A stretch of 64,000 nucleotides of DNA from Actinomycetospora cinnamomea (lineage in GTDB: Bacteria > Actinomycetota > Actinomycetes > Mycobacteriales > Pseudonocardiaceae): positions 806,001-870,000 of the forward strand of contig NZ_QEKW01000001.1 of the NCBI RefSeq assembly GCF_003096675.1. The letters run 5' to 3'. Below are positions 49,378 to 57,688 of this stretch, piece after piece. Every line of letters starts with the position of its first letter. Position 1 is the stretch's first letter. The translations under genes and the position numbers were made by a program. Under the pieces are notes generated by a model. That model ran no database searches. It saw only the letters and a program-made list of their open reading frames with translations, and had not been told where the DNA came from.

Positions 49378-50022
49378 TCACTCGCCGGCGTCGACCAGCG
49401 CGGCCGTCCAGAGCTGTCCGAGCCAGGTGGCGTAGGCCTCATCGGACCAGCCGCGCCGGTCGACGAGGGTGAGCCACAGCGAGCCGTCGGTGGTGGCGAA
49501 GAGGACGTCGCGGCAGGTGTCCGCGGGCACCGCCAGCCGGCCGGTGGCCTCGGCGGCCCGGGCGTGCTCGCCCATGCTCGCCAGCCGCGCCTCGTCGATC
49601 TCGGCGAGGAGGGCGGCGGCCGCGGGGTCGGCGCCGGCGGCGCCCTGGATGACCAGGCGAAGCCGTGCCGTGCGACGCATGATCGTCGTGTTGACGACGG
49701 CGAAGCGCAGGAGCCGGGCCCGGAGGTCCGGCTCGGCGAAGACCGCGCGCAGCTCCGGCCGGTCCAGGAGGTGGACGTCGCGGTCGTCGCCCCCGACGGC
49801 GACGTCCCAGACGCGGTGCAGCACGGTAACCTTGTTCCGGAACGCCGCGTAGATCGTCGGCGTCGCGAGCCCGGCGGCATCGGCGATGTCGGCCAGCGTC
49901 GTGGCGCCGTAGCCGCGGGTCACGAACAGCTCGTGCGCGGCGGTCAGCGCGCGCGACCGGGTCTCCCGCGCCTGCTCCTGCCGGCGCGTGGAGTCGTAGC
50001 GCCTCTTGACGCCGTCCGACAT
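49378..50022 (-). CDS. TetR-family transcriptional regulator
   Basis: This 214-residue regulator has the DNA-binding helices RSRALTAAHELFVTRGYGATTLADIADAAGLATPTIYAAFRNKVTVL (about 20-68) and a longer helical ligand domain. GAAAGG lies about 9 nt before ATG 50022. It is divergent from the SnoaL-like gene through 54 nt of unusually AT-rich DNA that holds a short inverted repeat (50054-50070), so it probably controls both. Confidence 0.9.
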   Translation of the reverse strand: MSDGVKRRYDSTRRQEQARETRSRALTAAHELFVTRGYGATTLADIADAAGLATPTIYAAFRNKVTVLHRVWDVAVGGDDRDVHLLDRPELRAVFAEPDLRARLLRFAVVNTTIMRRTARLRLVIQGAAGADPAAAALLAEIDEARLASMGEHARAAEATGRLAVPADTCRDVLFATTDGSLWLTLVDRRGWSDEAYATWLGQLWTAALVDAGE

Positions 50023-50053
50023 CGGGTAGAGCCTTTCTCTATTCGATCCACCA

Positions 50054-50070
50054 CAACTATATCGGAGTTG
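50054..50070. promoter_or_regulatory. Short inverted repeat CAACT-N7-AGTTG, candidate TetR operator
   Basis: The site lies in the AT-rich gap between the divergent TetR and SnoaL genes, 6 nt before the SnoaL ATG, and overlaps a TATAT-type -10 region. Confidence 0.4.
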
Positions 50071-50076
50071 AGGACG

Positions 50077-50547
50077 ATGGCGGCGACGACCGAGGTCGAG
50101 GAGTTCCTCGCGACGATGCTGCCGCGGCAGCGGGACGCCGAGCAGGCGCTCTGCCGTGGTGACGCGCGGGCGCGCACGGCGACGTGGTCGCGGCACGACC
50201 CGGTGACCCTGTTCGGTGCCGCCGTCACGCTGCGGCAGGGCTGGGACGCGGTCGACGCGACCTCCCGCGCGATCGCCGAGCGGGTCGCGGACAAGCACCT
50301 GCGCGACTACGAGCTCCAGGTCGTCGCGGCCGGGGCCGACGCCGACCTGGCCTACACGGTGGCCTTCGAGCACAAGACGTTCGTGGTCGACGGCGAGCCC
50401 GTGTCCTACACGCTCCGGGTCACGCACGTGTACCGGCGAGAGGACGGCGAGTGGCGCATCGTGCACCGGCACGGGGACTTCCCACCGCCCGGCCAGGACG
50501 CTCGGTCGCCGGTGACCTCGCGAGAATGGCCGGCCTCACTACGGTGA
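50077..50547 (+). CDS. SnoaL/NTF2-like small protein
   Basis: This 156-residue protein has the NTF2-like cone fold: EVEEFLATMLPRQRDAEQALCRGDARARTATWSRHDPVTLFGA and then VTHVYRREDGEWRIVHRHGDFPP at the end. Members include isomerases, dehydratases and accessory proteins of polyketide pathways; no specific catalytic residues could be assigned. ATG 50077 has GAGG 4-5 nt upstream. It is divergent from a TetR gene, its likely regulator. Confidence 0.82.
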   Translation: MAATTEVEEFLATMLPRQRDAEQALCRGDARARTATWSRHDPVTLFGAAVTLRQGWDAVDATSRAIAERVADKHLRDYELQVVAAGADADLAYTVAFEHKTFVVDGEPVSYTLRVTHVYRREDGEWRIVHRHGDFPPPGQDARSPVTSREWPASLR

Positions 50548-50568
50548 CGCCGTGCACGGGGGCCGACG

Positions 50569-51372
50569 GTGACCGACGGGTTCGACAGCGACGTGCCCTC
50601 CCCCGCGCGGATGTACGACTACTACCTCGGGGGCCGGGACAACTTCGCCGCCGACCGCGAGGCCGCTGAGGCGGTCATCGCCAGCCACCCCGAGCAGCGC
50701 CAGCTCGCCCGCAACAACCGGGCGTTCCTCGTGCGCGCCGTCGAGCACCTCGCCGCGGCCGGGATCACGCAGTTCGTCGACGTGGGCACCGGCATCCCCA
50801 CGTCGCCGACCGTGCACGAGGTCGCCCGGCGCACCGCCCCGGACGCGCGCGTGGTGTACGTCGATGACGATCCCGTGGTGCTCGCGCACGCGCGGGCCCT
50901 GCTCGCCGAGGACCCCACGCGCGCCGTGGTCGAGGCCGACATGCACGACCCGGCGGCGATCACCACGCACCCGGACGTGGTGCGGCTGATCGACCCGGAG
51001 CGCCCGGTCGCGGTGCTGTTCGTCGCGGTCCTGCACTTCTCCGCGGGCGACGAGCCCCGCCGGATCGTCGAGCACTTCCGGCGCCGCATGGCCCGCGGCT
51101 CCTACCTGGTGATCTCGGCGGGCAGCTCCGAGGGGCTCTCCGAGGGCGAGCTCGCCGAGCTCCGCGCGGCCTACGCGCGCACCCCGCGCGGCGGGCACCT
51201 GCGCACGCGGGACGAGATCGCGGCGCTCTTCGACGGCTTCGAGCTGGTCGAGCCGGGCCTCGTCGACGTCTGCCGCTGGCGGGGCCTCGAGCGGCCGACG
51301 CACGTGTCGATCCTCGCGGGTGTGGGCCGTCTCGAGGACGGCCACGCGGACGGGACGCCGACCCCGACGTAG
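50569..51372 (+). CDS. DUF574-type SAM-dependent methyltransferase
   Basis: This 267-residue protein begins DSDVPSPARMYDYYLGGRDNFAADREAAE, the hallmark of the actinobacterial DUF574 (Methyltransf_19) family, and has the SAM-binding loop VDVGTGIPTSPTVHEVAR with VVYVDDDPVVLAHARALL next. The substrate is unknown. CGGGGG lies about 8 nt before GTG 50569. Its TAG stop forms the start of the -10 TAGGGT of maf (51370-51375). Confidence 0.9.
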   Translation: MTDGFDSDVPSPARMYDYYLGGRDNFAADREAAEAVIASHPEQRQLARNNRAFLVRAVEHLAAAGITQFVDVGTGIPTSPTVHEVARRTAPDARVVYVDDDPVVLAHARALLAEDPTRAVVEADMHDPAAITTHPDVVRLIDPERPVAVLFVAVLHFSAGDEPRRIVEHFRRRMARGSYLVISAGSSEGLSEGELAELRAAYARTPRGGHLRTRDEIAALFDGFELVEPGLVDVCRWRGLERPTHVSILAGVGRLEDGHADGTPTPT

Positions 51373-51375
51373 GGT
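51370..51375 (+). promoter_or_regulatory. -10 element of maf overlapping a stop codon
   Basis: TAGGGT begins with the TAG stop of the methyltransferase gene and lies exactly 8 nt before GTG 51384. No ribosome site is present. Confidence 0.5.
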
Positions 51376-51383
51376 GCCCCATC

Positions 51384-52049
51384 GTGCGTCTGGTGCTCGC
51401 GTCCGCGTCCCCCGCCCGCCTGGCGATCCTGCGGGGCGCCGGGGTCGAACCCCTGGTCGAGGTGTCCGAGATCGACGAGGACGCGCTGCTCGCCGAGCTC
51501 GGCCCCGACGCGACGGCGGTGGACACGGTCACGGCGCTCGCGCTGGCCAAGGCGCGCACCGTCGCCGCGCGCGTCGCCGCGGTGGAGCCGGAGTGCGTGG
51601 TGATCGGGGCGGACTCGATGCTGCTGCTCGACGGCGAGCTGGTGGGCAAACCGGGTTCGGTGGACGCGGCGCGCGGGCGGTGGGACCAGATGTCCGACAG
51701 CTCCGCCGAGCTCTTCACCGGCCACGCCCTCGTCCGCGTCAGCGGTGGAGCGCCGGGGCAGGAGGTCGCCGGGCACGCCCGGACCGTCGTCGCCTTCTCG
51801 TCCCCCACCCCCGACGAGCTCGAGGCCTACCTGGCCAGCGGCGAGCCGCTCGCCGTCGCCGGCGCGTTCACGCTCGACGGGCGGGGTGGCTGGTTCGTCG
51901 AGGGCGTCGAGGGCGACCCGTCGAACGTCGTCGGCCTGAGCCTGCCCCTGACCCGCCGGCTGCTCGCCGAGATCGGCCTCGGCGTCGACGCGCTGTGGGC
52001 CGCCTCGGCGACCGTCCCGACGGCGATCCCGGGACCGGCCGCGCGCTGA
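51384..52049 (+). CDS. maf: Maf nucleoside triphosphate pyrophosphatase
   Basis: This 221-residue protein hydrolyses dTTP, UTP or modified nucleotides to monophosphates and is linked to septum arrest. LVLASASPARLAILRGAG is the Maf signature, VIGADSMLLLDGELVGKP the conserved metal-binding stretch. Start GTG 51384 is supported by the leaderless -10 at 51370-51375. It lies between accE5 and accA3 as Rv3282 does. Confidence 0.93.
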   Translation: MRLVLASASPARLAILRGAGVEPLVEVSEIDEDALLAELGPDATAVDTVTALALAKARTVAARVAAVEPECVVIGADSMLLLDGELVGKPGSVDAARGRWDQMSDSSAELFTGHALVRVSGGAPGQEVAGHARTVVAFSSPTPDELEAYLASGEPLAVAGAFTLDGRGGWFVEGVEGDPSNVVGLSLPLTRRLLAEIGLGVDALWAASATVPTAIPGPAAR

Positions 52050-52095
52050 GGCGACCCCGTCCCGTGGGGGCCCAGCTCGCCGGTGCCCGGAGTCG

Positions 52096-52818
52096 TCAGG
52101 GCGCGGGCTCGAGGCGCAGCGAGCGCACCAGCGCGTCGGCGGCGTCACCCTCGGCGTCGATGTCCGGGGCGGGCCGTGCGACGGCGAGCACCGCGACCGT
52201 GCGCCCCGGCGCCGCCAGCGTGCTGACGCGCACGAGGGCTCCGTCGAGGCCGCCGCCCTCCACCTCGCGCACCGAGGTGCGCGTCGGCAGCTCCGCGATC
52301 GCCTCCGCGTTGTCGGTCAGCGCGGCGGTGTCGGCGCCCGGCGCGAGCAGGTCGGCGTAAGCGTCGGCCAGCCGCCGCGCCTCTGCGTCCAGCGCCTCGT
52401 CCAGCGCCCCGTCCTGCGCCGGATCGGGCACGGGCGCGGCGCGCGGCGACACCCGGGCCGGGTCGGCGAGGCCCACGAGCACCACCGTGCCCGCGCCGCG
52501 CTGCAGGATCGTCGCGCCCTCGAAGCGGCCCGGCGGCACCTCGACGACGTCCTGGGACGGCACGGTCCGCCAGCCGGGCAGCAGCGCGAGCGAGGTGGCC
52601 GACACCGCGTCCGGGATGCGTGCCTCGGCGGGAGCGGGCTCCGGGGCGGGGGCGGGCTCCGGCGTCGCGGGGGCGTCCGCGGTCCCGGACCGCGGGGCGG
52701 CGGTCGCCCGGTCGGCTGCCCGGTCCGCCCCGACAGCGCCGGCGAACGCCGCGACGAGGCCGGCGAGCACCAGCACGGACGCGCACGCGGCCACCGACCG
52801 CCACCACCAAGGCTGCAT
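52096..52818 (-). CDS. Membrane-anchored or secreted protein of unknown function
   Basis: This 240-residue protein has a basic start MQPWWWRS followed by a hydrophobic helix (VAACASVLVLAGLVAAFAGAVGA, about 9-31), then a Pro/Ala-rich linker and a soluble domain of about 150 residues (ISLALLPGWRTVPSQDVVEVPPGRFEGATILQRGAGTVVLVGLADP). It is not recognised. TACGGT lies 9 nt before ATG 52818 (52828-52833). It is convergent with maf and divergent from accA3. A lipobox is not seen. Confidence 0.75.
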   Translation of the reverse strand: MQPWWWRSVAACASVLVLAGLVAAFAGAVGADRAADRATAAPRSGTADAPATPEPAPAPEPAPAEARIPDAVSATSLALLPGWRTVPSQDVVEVPPGRFEGATILQRGAGTVVLVGLADPARVSPRAAPVPDPAQDGALDEALDAEARRLADAYADLLAPGADTAALTDNAEAIAELPTRTSVREVEGGGLDGALVRVSTLAAPGRTVAVLAVARPAPDIDAEGDAADALVRSLRLEPAP

Positions 52819-52827
52819 CGGTCGCCG

Positions 52828-52833
52828 ACCGTA
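52828..52833 (-). promoter_or_regulatory. -10 element for the 52818 gene
   Basis: TACGGT on the minus strand lies 9 nt before ATG 52818. Confidence 0.4.
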
Positions 52834-52973
52834 GCCGCGGGCTCCGTGGGGCCTGCACCGGGGCGACCTCGAGCGCTCCTCGTCGTGCGTGTGGTCATGA
52901 CCACGCCGCCGCCCGCGACGGGCCACGGTCGAGTACGAGAGAGTGACCGCGCCGGACCTCCGTCCGGCCGCAC

Positions 52974-52979
52974 CTACAC
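52974..52979 (+). promoter_or_regulatory. -10 element of accA3
   Basis: TACACT lies 47 nt before the ATG, leaving a short leader with the strong AGGAGG site at 53014-53019. No clear -35 was found. Confidence 0.45.
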
Positions 52980-53026
52980 TGCCCCGACCGTCCCGGTTCA
53001 GCGAGGATCCCCCAGGAGGTCAATCC

Positions 53027-54832
53027 ATGGCCGCGTCCGCCCCGACGGGGTTCGACCCGCTGCACACCGTCCTGATCGCCAACCGGGGCGAGATCGCGGT
53101 GCGGGTGGTGCGCGCGTGCGCCGACGCCGGCCTGACGAGCGTGGCCGTGTACGCCGACCCCGACCGAGACGCCCCGCACGTGCGCCTCGCCGACCAGGCG
53201 TTCGGCCTCGGCGGGGAGACGGCGGCCGAGTCGTACCTCGACATCGAGAAGATCCTGGAAGCGGCGCGGGAGAGCGGCGCGAACGCCGTGCACCCCGGTT
53301 ACGGGTTCCTGTCGGAGAACGCCGACTTCGCCCAGGCCGTCATCGACGCCGGGCTGATCTGGATCGGGCCGTCGCCGCAGGCCATCCGCGACCTGGGCGA
53401 CAAGGTCACGGCCCGCAAGATCGCCGAGCGCTCCGGGGCACCCCTGGTGCCGGGCACGAAGGACCCGGTCGCCGACGCCGACGAGGTCGTCGCCTTCGCC
53501 GACGAGCACGGGCTGCCGGTGGCCATCAAGGCGGCGTTCGGCGGCGGCGGGCGCGGCATGCGGGTCGCCCGCGAGCGCGACGAGATCCCCGAGATGTTCG
53601 ACGCCGCGGTCCGCGAGGCCGTCTCGGCGTTCGGGCGCGGCGAGTCGTTCGTCGAGCGCTACCTCGACCGGCCGCGCCACGTCGAGGCGCAGGTGCTCGC
53701 CGACCAGCACGGCAACTGCGTCGTCGTCGGCACCCGCGACTGCTCGCTGCAGCGGCGCCACCAGAAGCTCGTCGAGGAGGCCCCGGCGCCGTTCCTGTCC
53801 GACGAGCAGCGCAAGCGCATCCACACCTCCGCCCGCGACATCTGCCTGGAGGCCGGCTACTCCGGCGCCGGCACCGTGGAGTTCCTCGTCGGCGAGGACG
53901 GGACGATCTCGTTCCTCGAGGTCAACACCCGCCTGCAGGTCGAGCACCCCGTCTCCGAGGAGACCAGCGGCGTCGACCTCGTGCTCGAGCAGTTCCGCAT
54001 CGCCGCGGGCCAGCACCTGCGGTTCTCCGAGGACCCGGCACCGCGCGGGCACTCGATCGAATTCCGGATCAACGGCGAGGACGCCGGCCGCGGTTTCCTG
54101 CCCGCGCCCGGCACCGTCACCCGCTTCGTGGCCCCGGACGGCCCGGGCGTGCGCGTCGACTCGGGCGTCGAGACCGGGACGGTGATCGGCGGGCAGTTCG
54201 ACTCGATGGTCGGCAAGCTCATCGTCACCGGCGAGGACCGCGAGCAGGCGATGGCCCGCTCCCGGCGCGCGCTGGCCGAGCTCGTCGTCGAGGGCCTGCC
54301 GACGGTCGTCCCCTTCCACCGGGCCGTCCTCGACGACCCCGCCTTCACCGCCCCGGACGGCGCCGAGTCGTTCACGGTGCACACCCGGTGGATCGAGACG
54401 GAGTTCGACAACCAGATCGCGCCGTACGAGGCCGCGCCCGCGGAGGACGACGAGGAGGTCGCGCCCCGCCAGACCGTCGTCGTCGAGGTCGGCGGCAAGC
54501 GCCTCGAGGTCTCGCTGCCCGGCGACCTGGTGCTGGGCGGGGGCGGCGGCGGGAGGCCCGCGGCACCGAAGAAGAAGCGCAAGCGCTCCGGCGGCGGGGC
54601 CAAGGTCTCGGGCGACGCCGTGACCGCGCCGATGCAGGGCACCGTGGTCAAGGTCGCGGTGTCCGAGGGCGACACGGTCTCCGCCGGCGACCTCGTCGTG
54701 GTCGTCGAGGCCATGAAGATGGAGAACCCCGTGACCGCCCACAAGGACGGCGTGGTCACCGGCCTGACCCTCGAGCCCGGCGCGAGCGTGAACCAGGGCG
54801 CGGTGATCTGCGAGATCCCCGACGCGGGCTAG
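53027..54832 (+). CDS. accA3: Acyl-CoA carboxylase biotin carboxylase/biotin carrier subunit
   Basis: This 601-residue protein carboxylates its own biotin using ATP and bicarbonate for AccD5. Residues 13-460 form biotin carboxylase ([26 protein letters not shown] as ATP loop, [26 protein letters not shown]), and the last 80 a biotinyl domain with the biotin lysine Lys564 in [11 protein letters not shown] 53027 has AGGAGG 7-8 nt upstream. The linker contains a Lys/Arg patch (KKKRKRS). It matches AccA3 in size. Confidence 0.96.
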   Translation: MAASAPTGFDPLHTVLIANRGEIAVRVVRACADAGLTSVAVYADPDRDAPHVRLADQAFGLGGETAAESYLDIEKILEAARESGANAVHPGYGFLSENADFAQAVIDAGLIWIGPSPQAIRDLGDKVTARKIAERSGAPLVPGTKDPVADADEVVAFADEHGLPVAIKAAFGGGGRGMRVARERDEIPEMFDAAVREAVSAFGRGESFVERYLDRPRHVEAQVLADQHGNCVVVGTRDCSLQRRHQKLVEEAPAPFLSDEQRKRIHTSARDICLEAGYSGAGTVEFLVGEDGTISFLEVNTRLQVEHPVSEETSGVDLVLEQFRIAAGQHLRFSEDPAPRGHSIEFRINGEDAGRGFLPAPGTVTRFVAPDGPGVRVDSGVETGTVIGGQFDSMVGKLIVTGEDREQAMARSRRALAELVVEGLPTVVPFHRAVLDDPAFTAPDGAESFTVHTRWIETEFDNQIAPYEAAPAEDDEEVAPRQTVVVEVGGKRLEVSLPGDLVLGGGGGGRPAAPKKKRKRSGGGAKVSGDAVTAPMQGTVVKVAVSEGDTVSAGDLVVVVEAMKMENPVTAHKDGVVTGLTLEPGASVNQGAVICEIPDAG

Positions 54833-54851
54833 TCGGCGCATACTGGGCCCC

Positions 54852-55289
54852 ATGGCGGACGTGGGGGCGCACGAGCGCGAGCTGGCCATGGAGGCCCTCG
54901 ACGCCCACCGCCGCGACGGGCGGCTCGAGCGCGGCGAGCACGCCGACCGCTGCGCCGCGGCCTCCCGGGCCACCACGCGGGCAGAGCTCGACGTGCTGTT
55001 CCGCGACCTGCCCGAGCCGCACCCGGTCTACCCGAGCCCTGTCCGCTCGGCGCCCTCGCCGTCGGCGCGTCCCGAGCCGGCCGGCCCGCCCGCCGCGCCC
55101 GACCTCCCCGAGCTCGTCGGCCCCTCCGGTGCCGCGATCGCCCGGCACGCCGGGCTGATCTCGCTGCTGACGCCCGCGGTCGCCGCGGTGCTGTTCGCCG
55201 TCAGCGGTGGCCGGTTCCCGTGGATCTTCGTGCTCGTGCCCGTCGTGATCGCGGGCGTGGCCTGGATCTCACATCGTCACCAGCCCTGA
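54852..55289 (+). CDS. DUF1707 membrane protein
   Basis: This 145-residue protein begins with a DUF1707 domain (RELAMEALDAHRRDGRLERGEHADRCAAASRATTRAELDVLFRDLP, about 8-55), then a Pro-rich linker and two hydrophobic segments (105-120 and 125-141). Function is unknown. The -10-like CATACT lies 7 nt before the ATG. It follows accA3 by 19 nt. Confidence 0.85.
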   Translation: MADVGAHERELAMEALDAHRRDGRLERGEHADRCAAASRATTRAELDVLFRDLPEPHPVYPSPVRSAPSPSARPEPAGPPAAPDLPELVGPSGAAIARHAGLISLLTPAVAAVLFAVSGGRFPWIFVLVPVVIAGVAWISHRHQP

Positions 55290-55437
55290 GCGATCACGGG
55301 AATAGGCGGCCCGGCCCGCGCGCTGCGCCCCAGGTCCGGCCGGGTGCGCGACGGCGCGTGCCCGGCCACACCGGTGGTACGCCCGGAGCGGAACTCGCTC
55401 GCCTGTCGGGGGTCGGTGTGATGCTCTGGAGATCGCC

Positions 55438-55454
55438 CCGTGACGGTCACGGGT
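55438..55454. promoter_or_regulatory. Palindrome CCCGTGAC-G-GTCACGGG
   Basis: Eight-base arms flank one G, 19 nt before the MFS ATG. The core GTGACGGTCAC is shared with the site at 38465-38479. A repressor site for the exporter gene is likely. Confidence 0.5.
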
Positions 55455-55473
55455 GCCGCCGTGAGGGAGAACG

Positions 55474-56979
55474 ATGACCGCCCCGAGCACTGCCGGAACC
55501 GACCGGGGGGACACGTCGTCGGCGCGTCCCATGGTGATCATCGCGATGCTCGTCGTGTCGGCGTTCGTGATGATCCTGAACGAGACGATCCTGTCCGTGG
55601 CGCTGCCGCACCTCACGGGCGACCTCGGGGTCAGCGCCACCACCGTGCAGTGGCTGACCAGCGGGTTCCTGCTCACGATGGGCGTGGTCATCCCGACCAC
55701 GGGGTTCCTGCTCGACCGCTTCACGCCGCGACAGATCTTCCTCGCGGCGATGACGCTGTTCAGCGCGGGCACGCTGGTCTGCGCGCTCTCGCCGGGCTTC
55801 CCGCTGCTGCTCACCGGCCGGGTGGTCCAGGCCTCGGGCACCGCGGTGATGATCCCGCTGCTCATGACGTCGGTGATGCGTCTGATCCCCGCCGACCGGC
55901 GCGGGGCGACCATGGGGACGATCTCAATCGTCATCGCCGTGGCGCCCGCCATCGGCCCGACGATCGGCGGCCTGATCCTCTCCTCGCTCGACTGGCGGTG
56001 GATGTTCTGGAGCGTCCTGCCGCTGTCGATCGCGGCCCTGGTGGTCGGCTCCGTCGTGTTCCGGTTGTCGGACGAGAAGCGTCGCTCCCCGCTCGACCTG
56101 CTGTCGGTGCTGCTGTCCGCCCTGGGCTTCGGCGGCATCGTCTACGGGTTCTCCACCCTGGGCCACGGCGGCGACGCCGTCGTCCCGCCGTGGGCGGCCC
56201 TGGTCGTCGGCGTGGTCGCGCTGGCCGTGTTCATCGCGCGCCAGCTGCAGCTCCAGCGCTCCGAGTCCGCGCTGCTCGACCTGCGCCCGTTCGGTCACCG
56301 CCCCTTCGTCGTGGCCGTCGTGCTCGCCGCGCTGCTGTTCATGACGCTGCTCGGCGCCGGCGCGATCCTGCTGCCGATCTACCTGCAGAACGTGTTGGGG
56401 GTCAGCGCGGCGGCCACCGGCCTCGCGGTCCTGCCCGGCGGGCTGGTCCTCGGCTTCATGGGCCGTCCCGTGGGCCGCGTGTTCGACCGCGTCGGCGCAC
56501 GCCCGCTGGTCATCCCGGGCGCGATCGGCATGGCCGTGTCGATGTGGCTCTTCGCCGCGCTCGGCGCTTCCGCGGCGCTGTGGATGGTGGTCGTCGTCCA
56601 CGTGCTGCTCATGGCCTCGCTCGGCCTGATGATGACGCCGCTGCTCACCGAGGGCCTCGCGGTCCTGCCCGAGCGGCTGTACTCCCACGGCAGCGCGATC
56701 ATGGCCACGCTGCAGCAGGTGGCCGGGGCAGCCGGCACGGCCGGGTTCGTCACCGTCGCCGCGATCGGGTCGGCCGCGGCGGGCGGCACGCCCGACGCCG
56801 CGGGCCTGCGGCTGGCGTTCATGGTCGCCGGGGTCATCGGGGTGATCGCGGTCGGCGTCGCCTTCATGATGCGGCGCCGGCCCGCCGGCGACGCCCCGGG
56901 CGGCGGGAGCGGTCCCGAGGCCGACCAGGCCGAGCCGGCCGGCGAGGTCCCCTCCTCCACGCCGGTCGCCGGTCACTGA
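55474..56979 (+). CDS. DHA2-type MFS exporter
   Basis: This 501-residue protein has about 14 membrane helices and belongs to the EmrB/QacA drug-efflux group. MTAPSTAGTDRGDTSSARPMVIIAMLV leads into ETILSVALPHL and WLTSGFLLTMGVVIPTTGFLLDRFTPRQIF, which carries the A-loop motif; the second half has GRPVGRVFDRVGARPL. It probably exports a drug or metabolite using proton force. GAGGGAGA lies close before ATG 55474, and a palindrome lies upstream (55438-55454). Confidence 0.92.
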   Translation: MTAPSTAGTDRGDTSSARPMVIIAMLVVSAFVMILNETILSVALPHLTGDLGVSATTVQWLTSGFLLTMGVVIPTTGFLLDRFTPRQIFLAAMTLFSAGTLVCALSPGFPLLLTGRVVQASGTAVMIPLLMTSVMRLIPADRRGATMGTISIVIAVAPAIGPTIGGLILSSLDWRWMFWSVLPLSIAALVVGSVVFRLSDEKRRSPLDLLSVLLSALGFGGIVYGFSTLGHGGDAVVPPWAALVVGVVALAVFIARQLQLQRSESALLDLRPFGHRPFVVAVVLAALLFMTLLGAGAILLPIYLQNVLGVSAAATGLAVLPGGLVLGFMGRPVGRVFDRVGARPLVIPGAIGMAVSMWLFAALGASAALWMVVVVHVLLMASLGLMMTPLLTEGLAVLPERLYSHGSAIMATLQQVAGAAGTAGFVTVAAIGSAAAGGTPDAAGLRLAFMVAGVIGVIAVGVAFMMRRRPAGDAPGGGSGPEADQAEPAGEVPSSTPVAGH

Positions 56980-56990
56980 CCCGCGGGACC

Positions 56991-57464
56991 TCACGCCGCC
57001 AGCAGGGCCAGCGCGCCCATGGTCGTGATCGTCGCTCGTACCCGGTGAGCCCGGGTCCACGGGCGCTCGAAGGCCTCGCGGGCCCGGACGACGTCGTCGG
57101 CGTCGTCCGGGTCCGCGCGGTCGAGGGCTTCGTTGCGGGGCACGTGCACCACGACCGTCATCACCAGCGACGCCACCTGGAGCACACCGCCGACACCTGC
57201 GAGCACCACGGAGGTCGCGGGCGCTCCGTGCACGAGCAGCAGCACCACGGCCGCCACCGCGGTCAGCGGGGCGCCGAGGAACAACAGCAGGAAGGCCGGC
57301 CGCAGGATGACGCGGTTGACCGCCTGCATGACGGTGACCAGCACCCGGTCGGGCATGCGGGCCAGCGCCGGCATGATCGTCAGAGAGAACGCGAGGTAGA
57401 GACCCGCCAGGAGGGCGGAGAGCGCGCCCGCCACCAGCACCACCGCGGGGACCAGGACCGTCAT
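56991..57464 (-). CDS. DUF1772 (anthrone-oxygenase-like) membrane protein
   Basis: This 157-residue protein has four hydrophobic segments and ends with VPRNEALDRAD and PWTRAHRVRATITTMGALAL, the DUF1772 pattern (VPxN and W..xHxxR). Relatives include anthrone oxygenase and proteins of unknown function. It is convergent with the MFS gene by 11 nt. The repeat cluster lies just upstream of its ATG (57464). Confidence 0.82.
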   Translation of the reverse strand: MTVLVPAVVLVAGALSALLAGLYLAFSLTIMPALARMPDRVLVTVMQAVNRVILRPAFLLLFLGAPLTAVAAVVLLLVHGAPATSVVLAGVGGVLQVASLVMTVVVHVPRNEALDRADPDDADDVVRAREAFERPWTRAHRVRATITTMGALALLAA

Positions 57465-57547
57465 GGGTCCAGCGCAGCGCCCGGCTGGGCCCGCGACCAG
57501 TGCCGGACGTCCGGCGTCCCTGCCCGCCCGTCCGAGGCTCGCCCTGC

Positions 57548-57600
57548 GGAGCGAGGGTCACCCTGGCTGCGCCTGACGCAGCGAGGGCGTCCCTCGCTGC
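57548..57600. repeat. Palindromic repeat, copy 1
   Basis: A 53-bp unit starts GGAGCGAGGGTCACCCTGG and ends in a 23-nt palindrome with arms GCAGCGAGGG and CCCTCGCTGC around CGT (57578-57600). It matches copy 2 except for a four-base variant in the middle. Confidence 0.95.
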
Positions 57601-57622
57601 CCCGACGCGCCACCCCTCCTAC

Positions 57623-57675
57623 GGAGCGAGGGTCACCCTGGCTGCGTCCCACGCAGCGAGGGCGTCCCTCGCTGC
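57623..57675. repeat. Palindromic repeat, copy 2
   Basis: Same 53-bp unit, palindrome at 57653-57675. Read on the plus strand, the pair gives ARVTLAASHAARASLAAP, close to the N-terminal insert of FbiB. Confidence 0.95.
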
Positions 57676-57688
57676 ACCCTGCCGCGGG

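Larger units (their letters stand above)
57465..57688. other. 224-bp gap filled by a duplicated palindromic repeat
   Basis: No gene is credible. It contains the two 53-bp repeat copies at 57548-57600 and 57623-57675. Confidence 0.9.
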
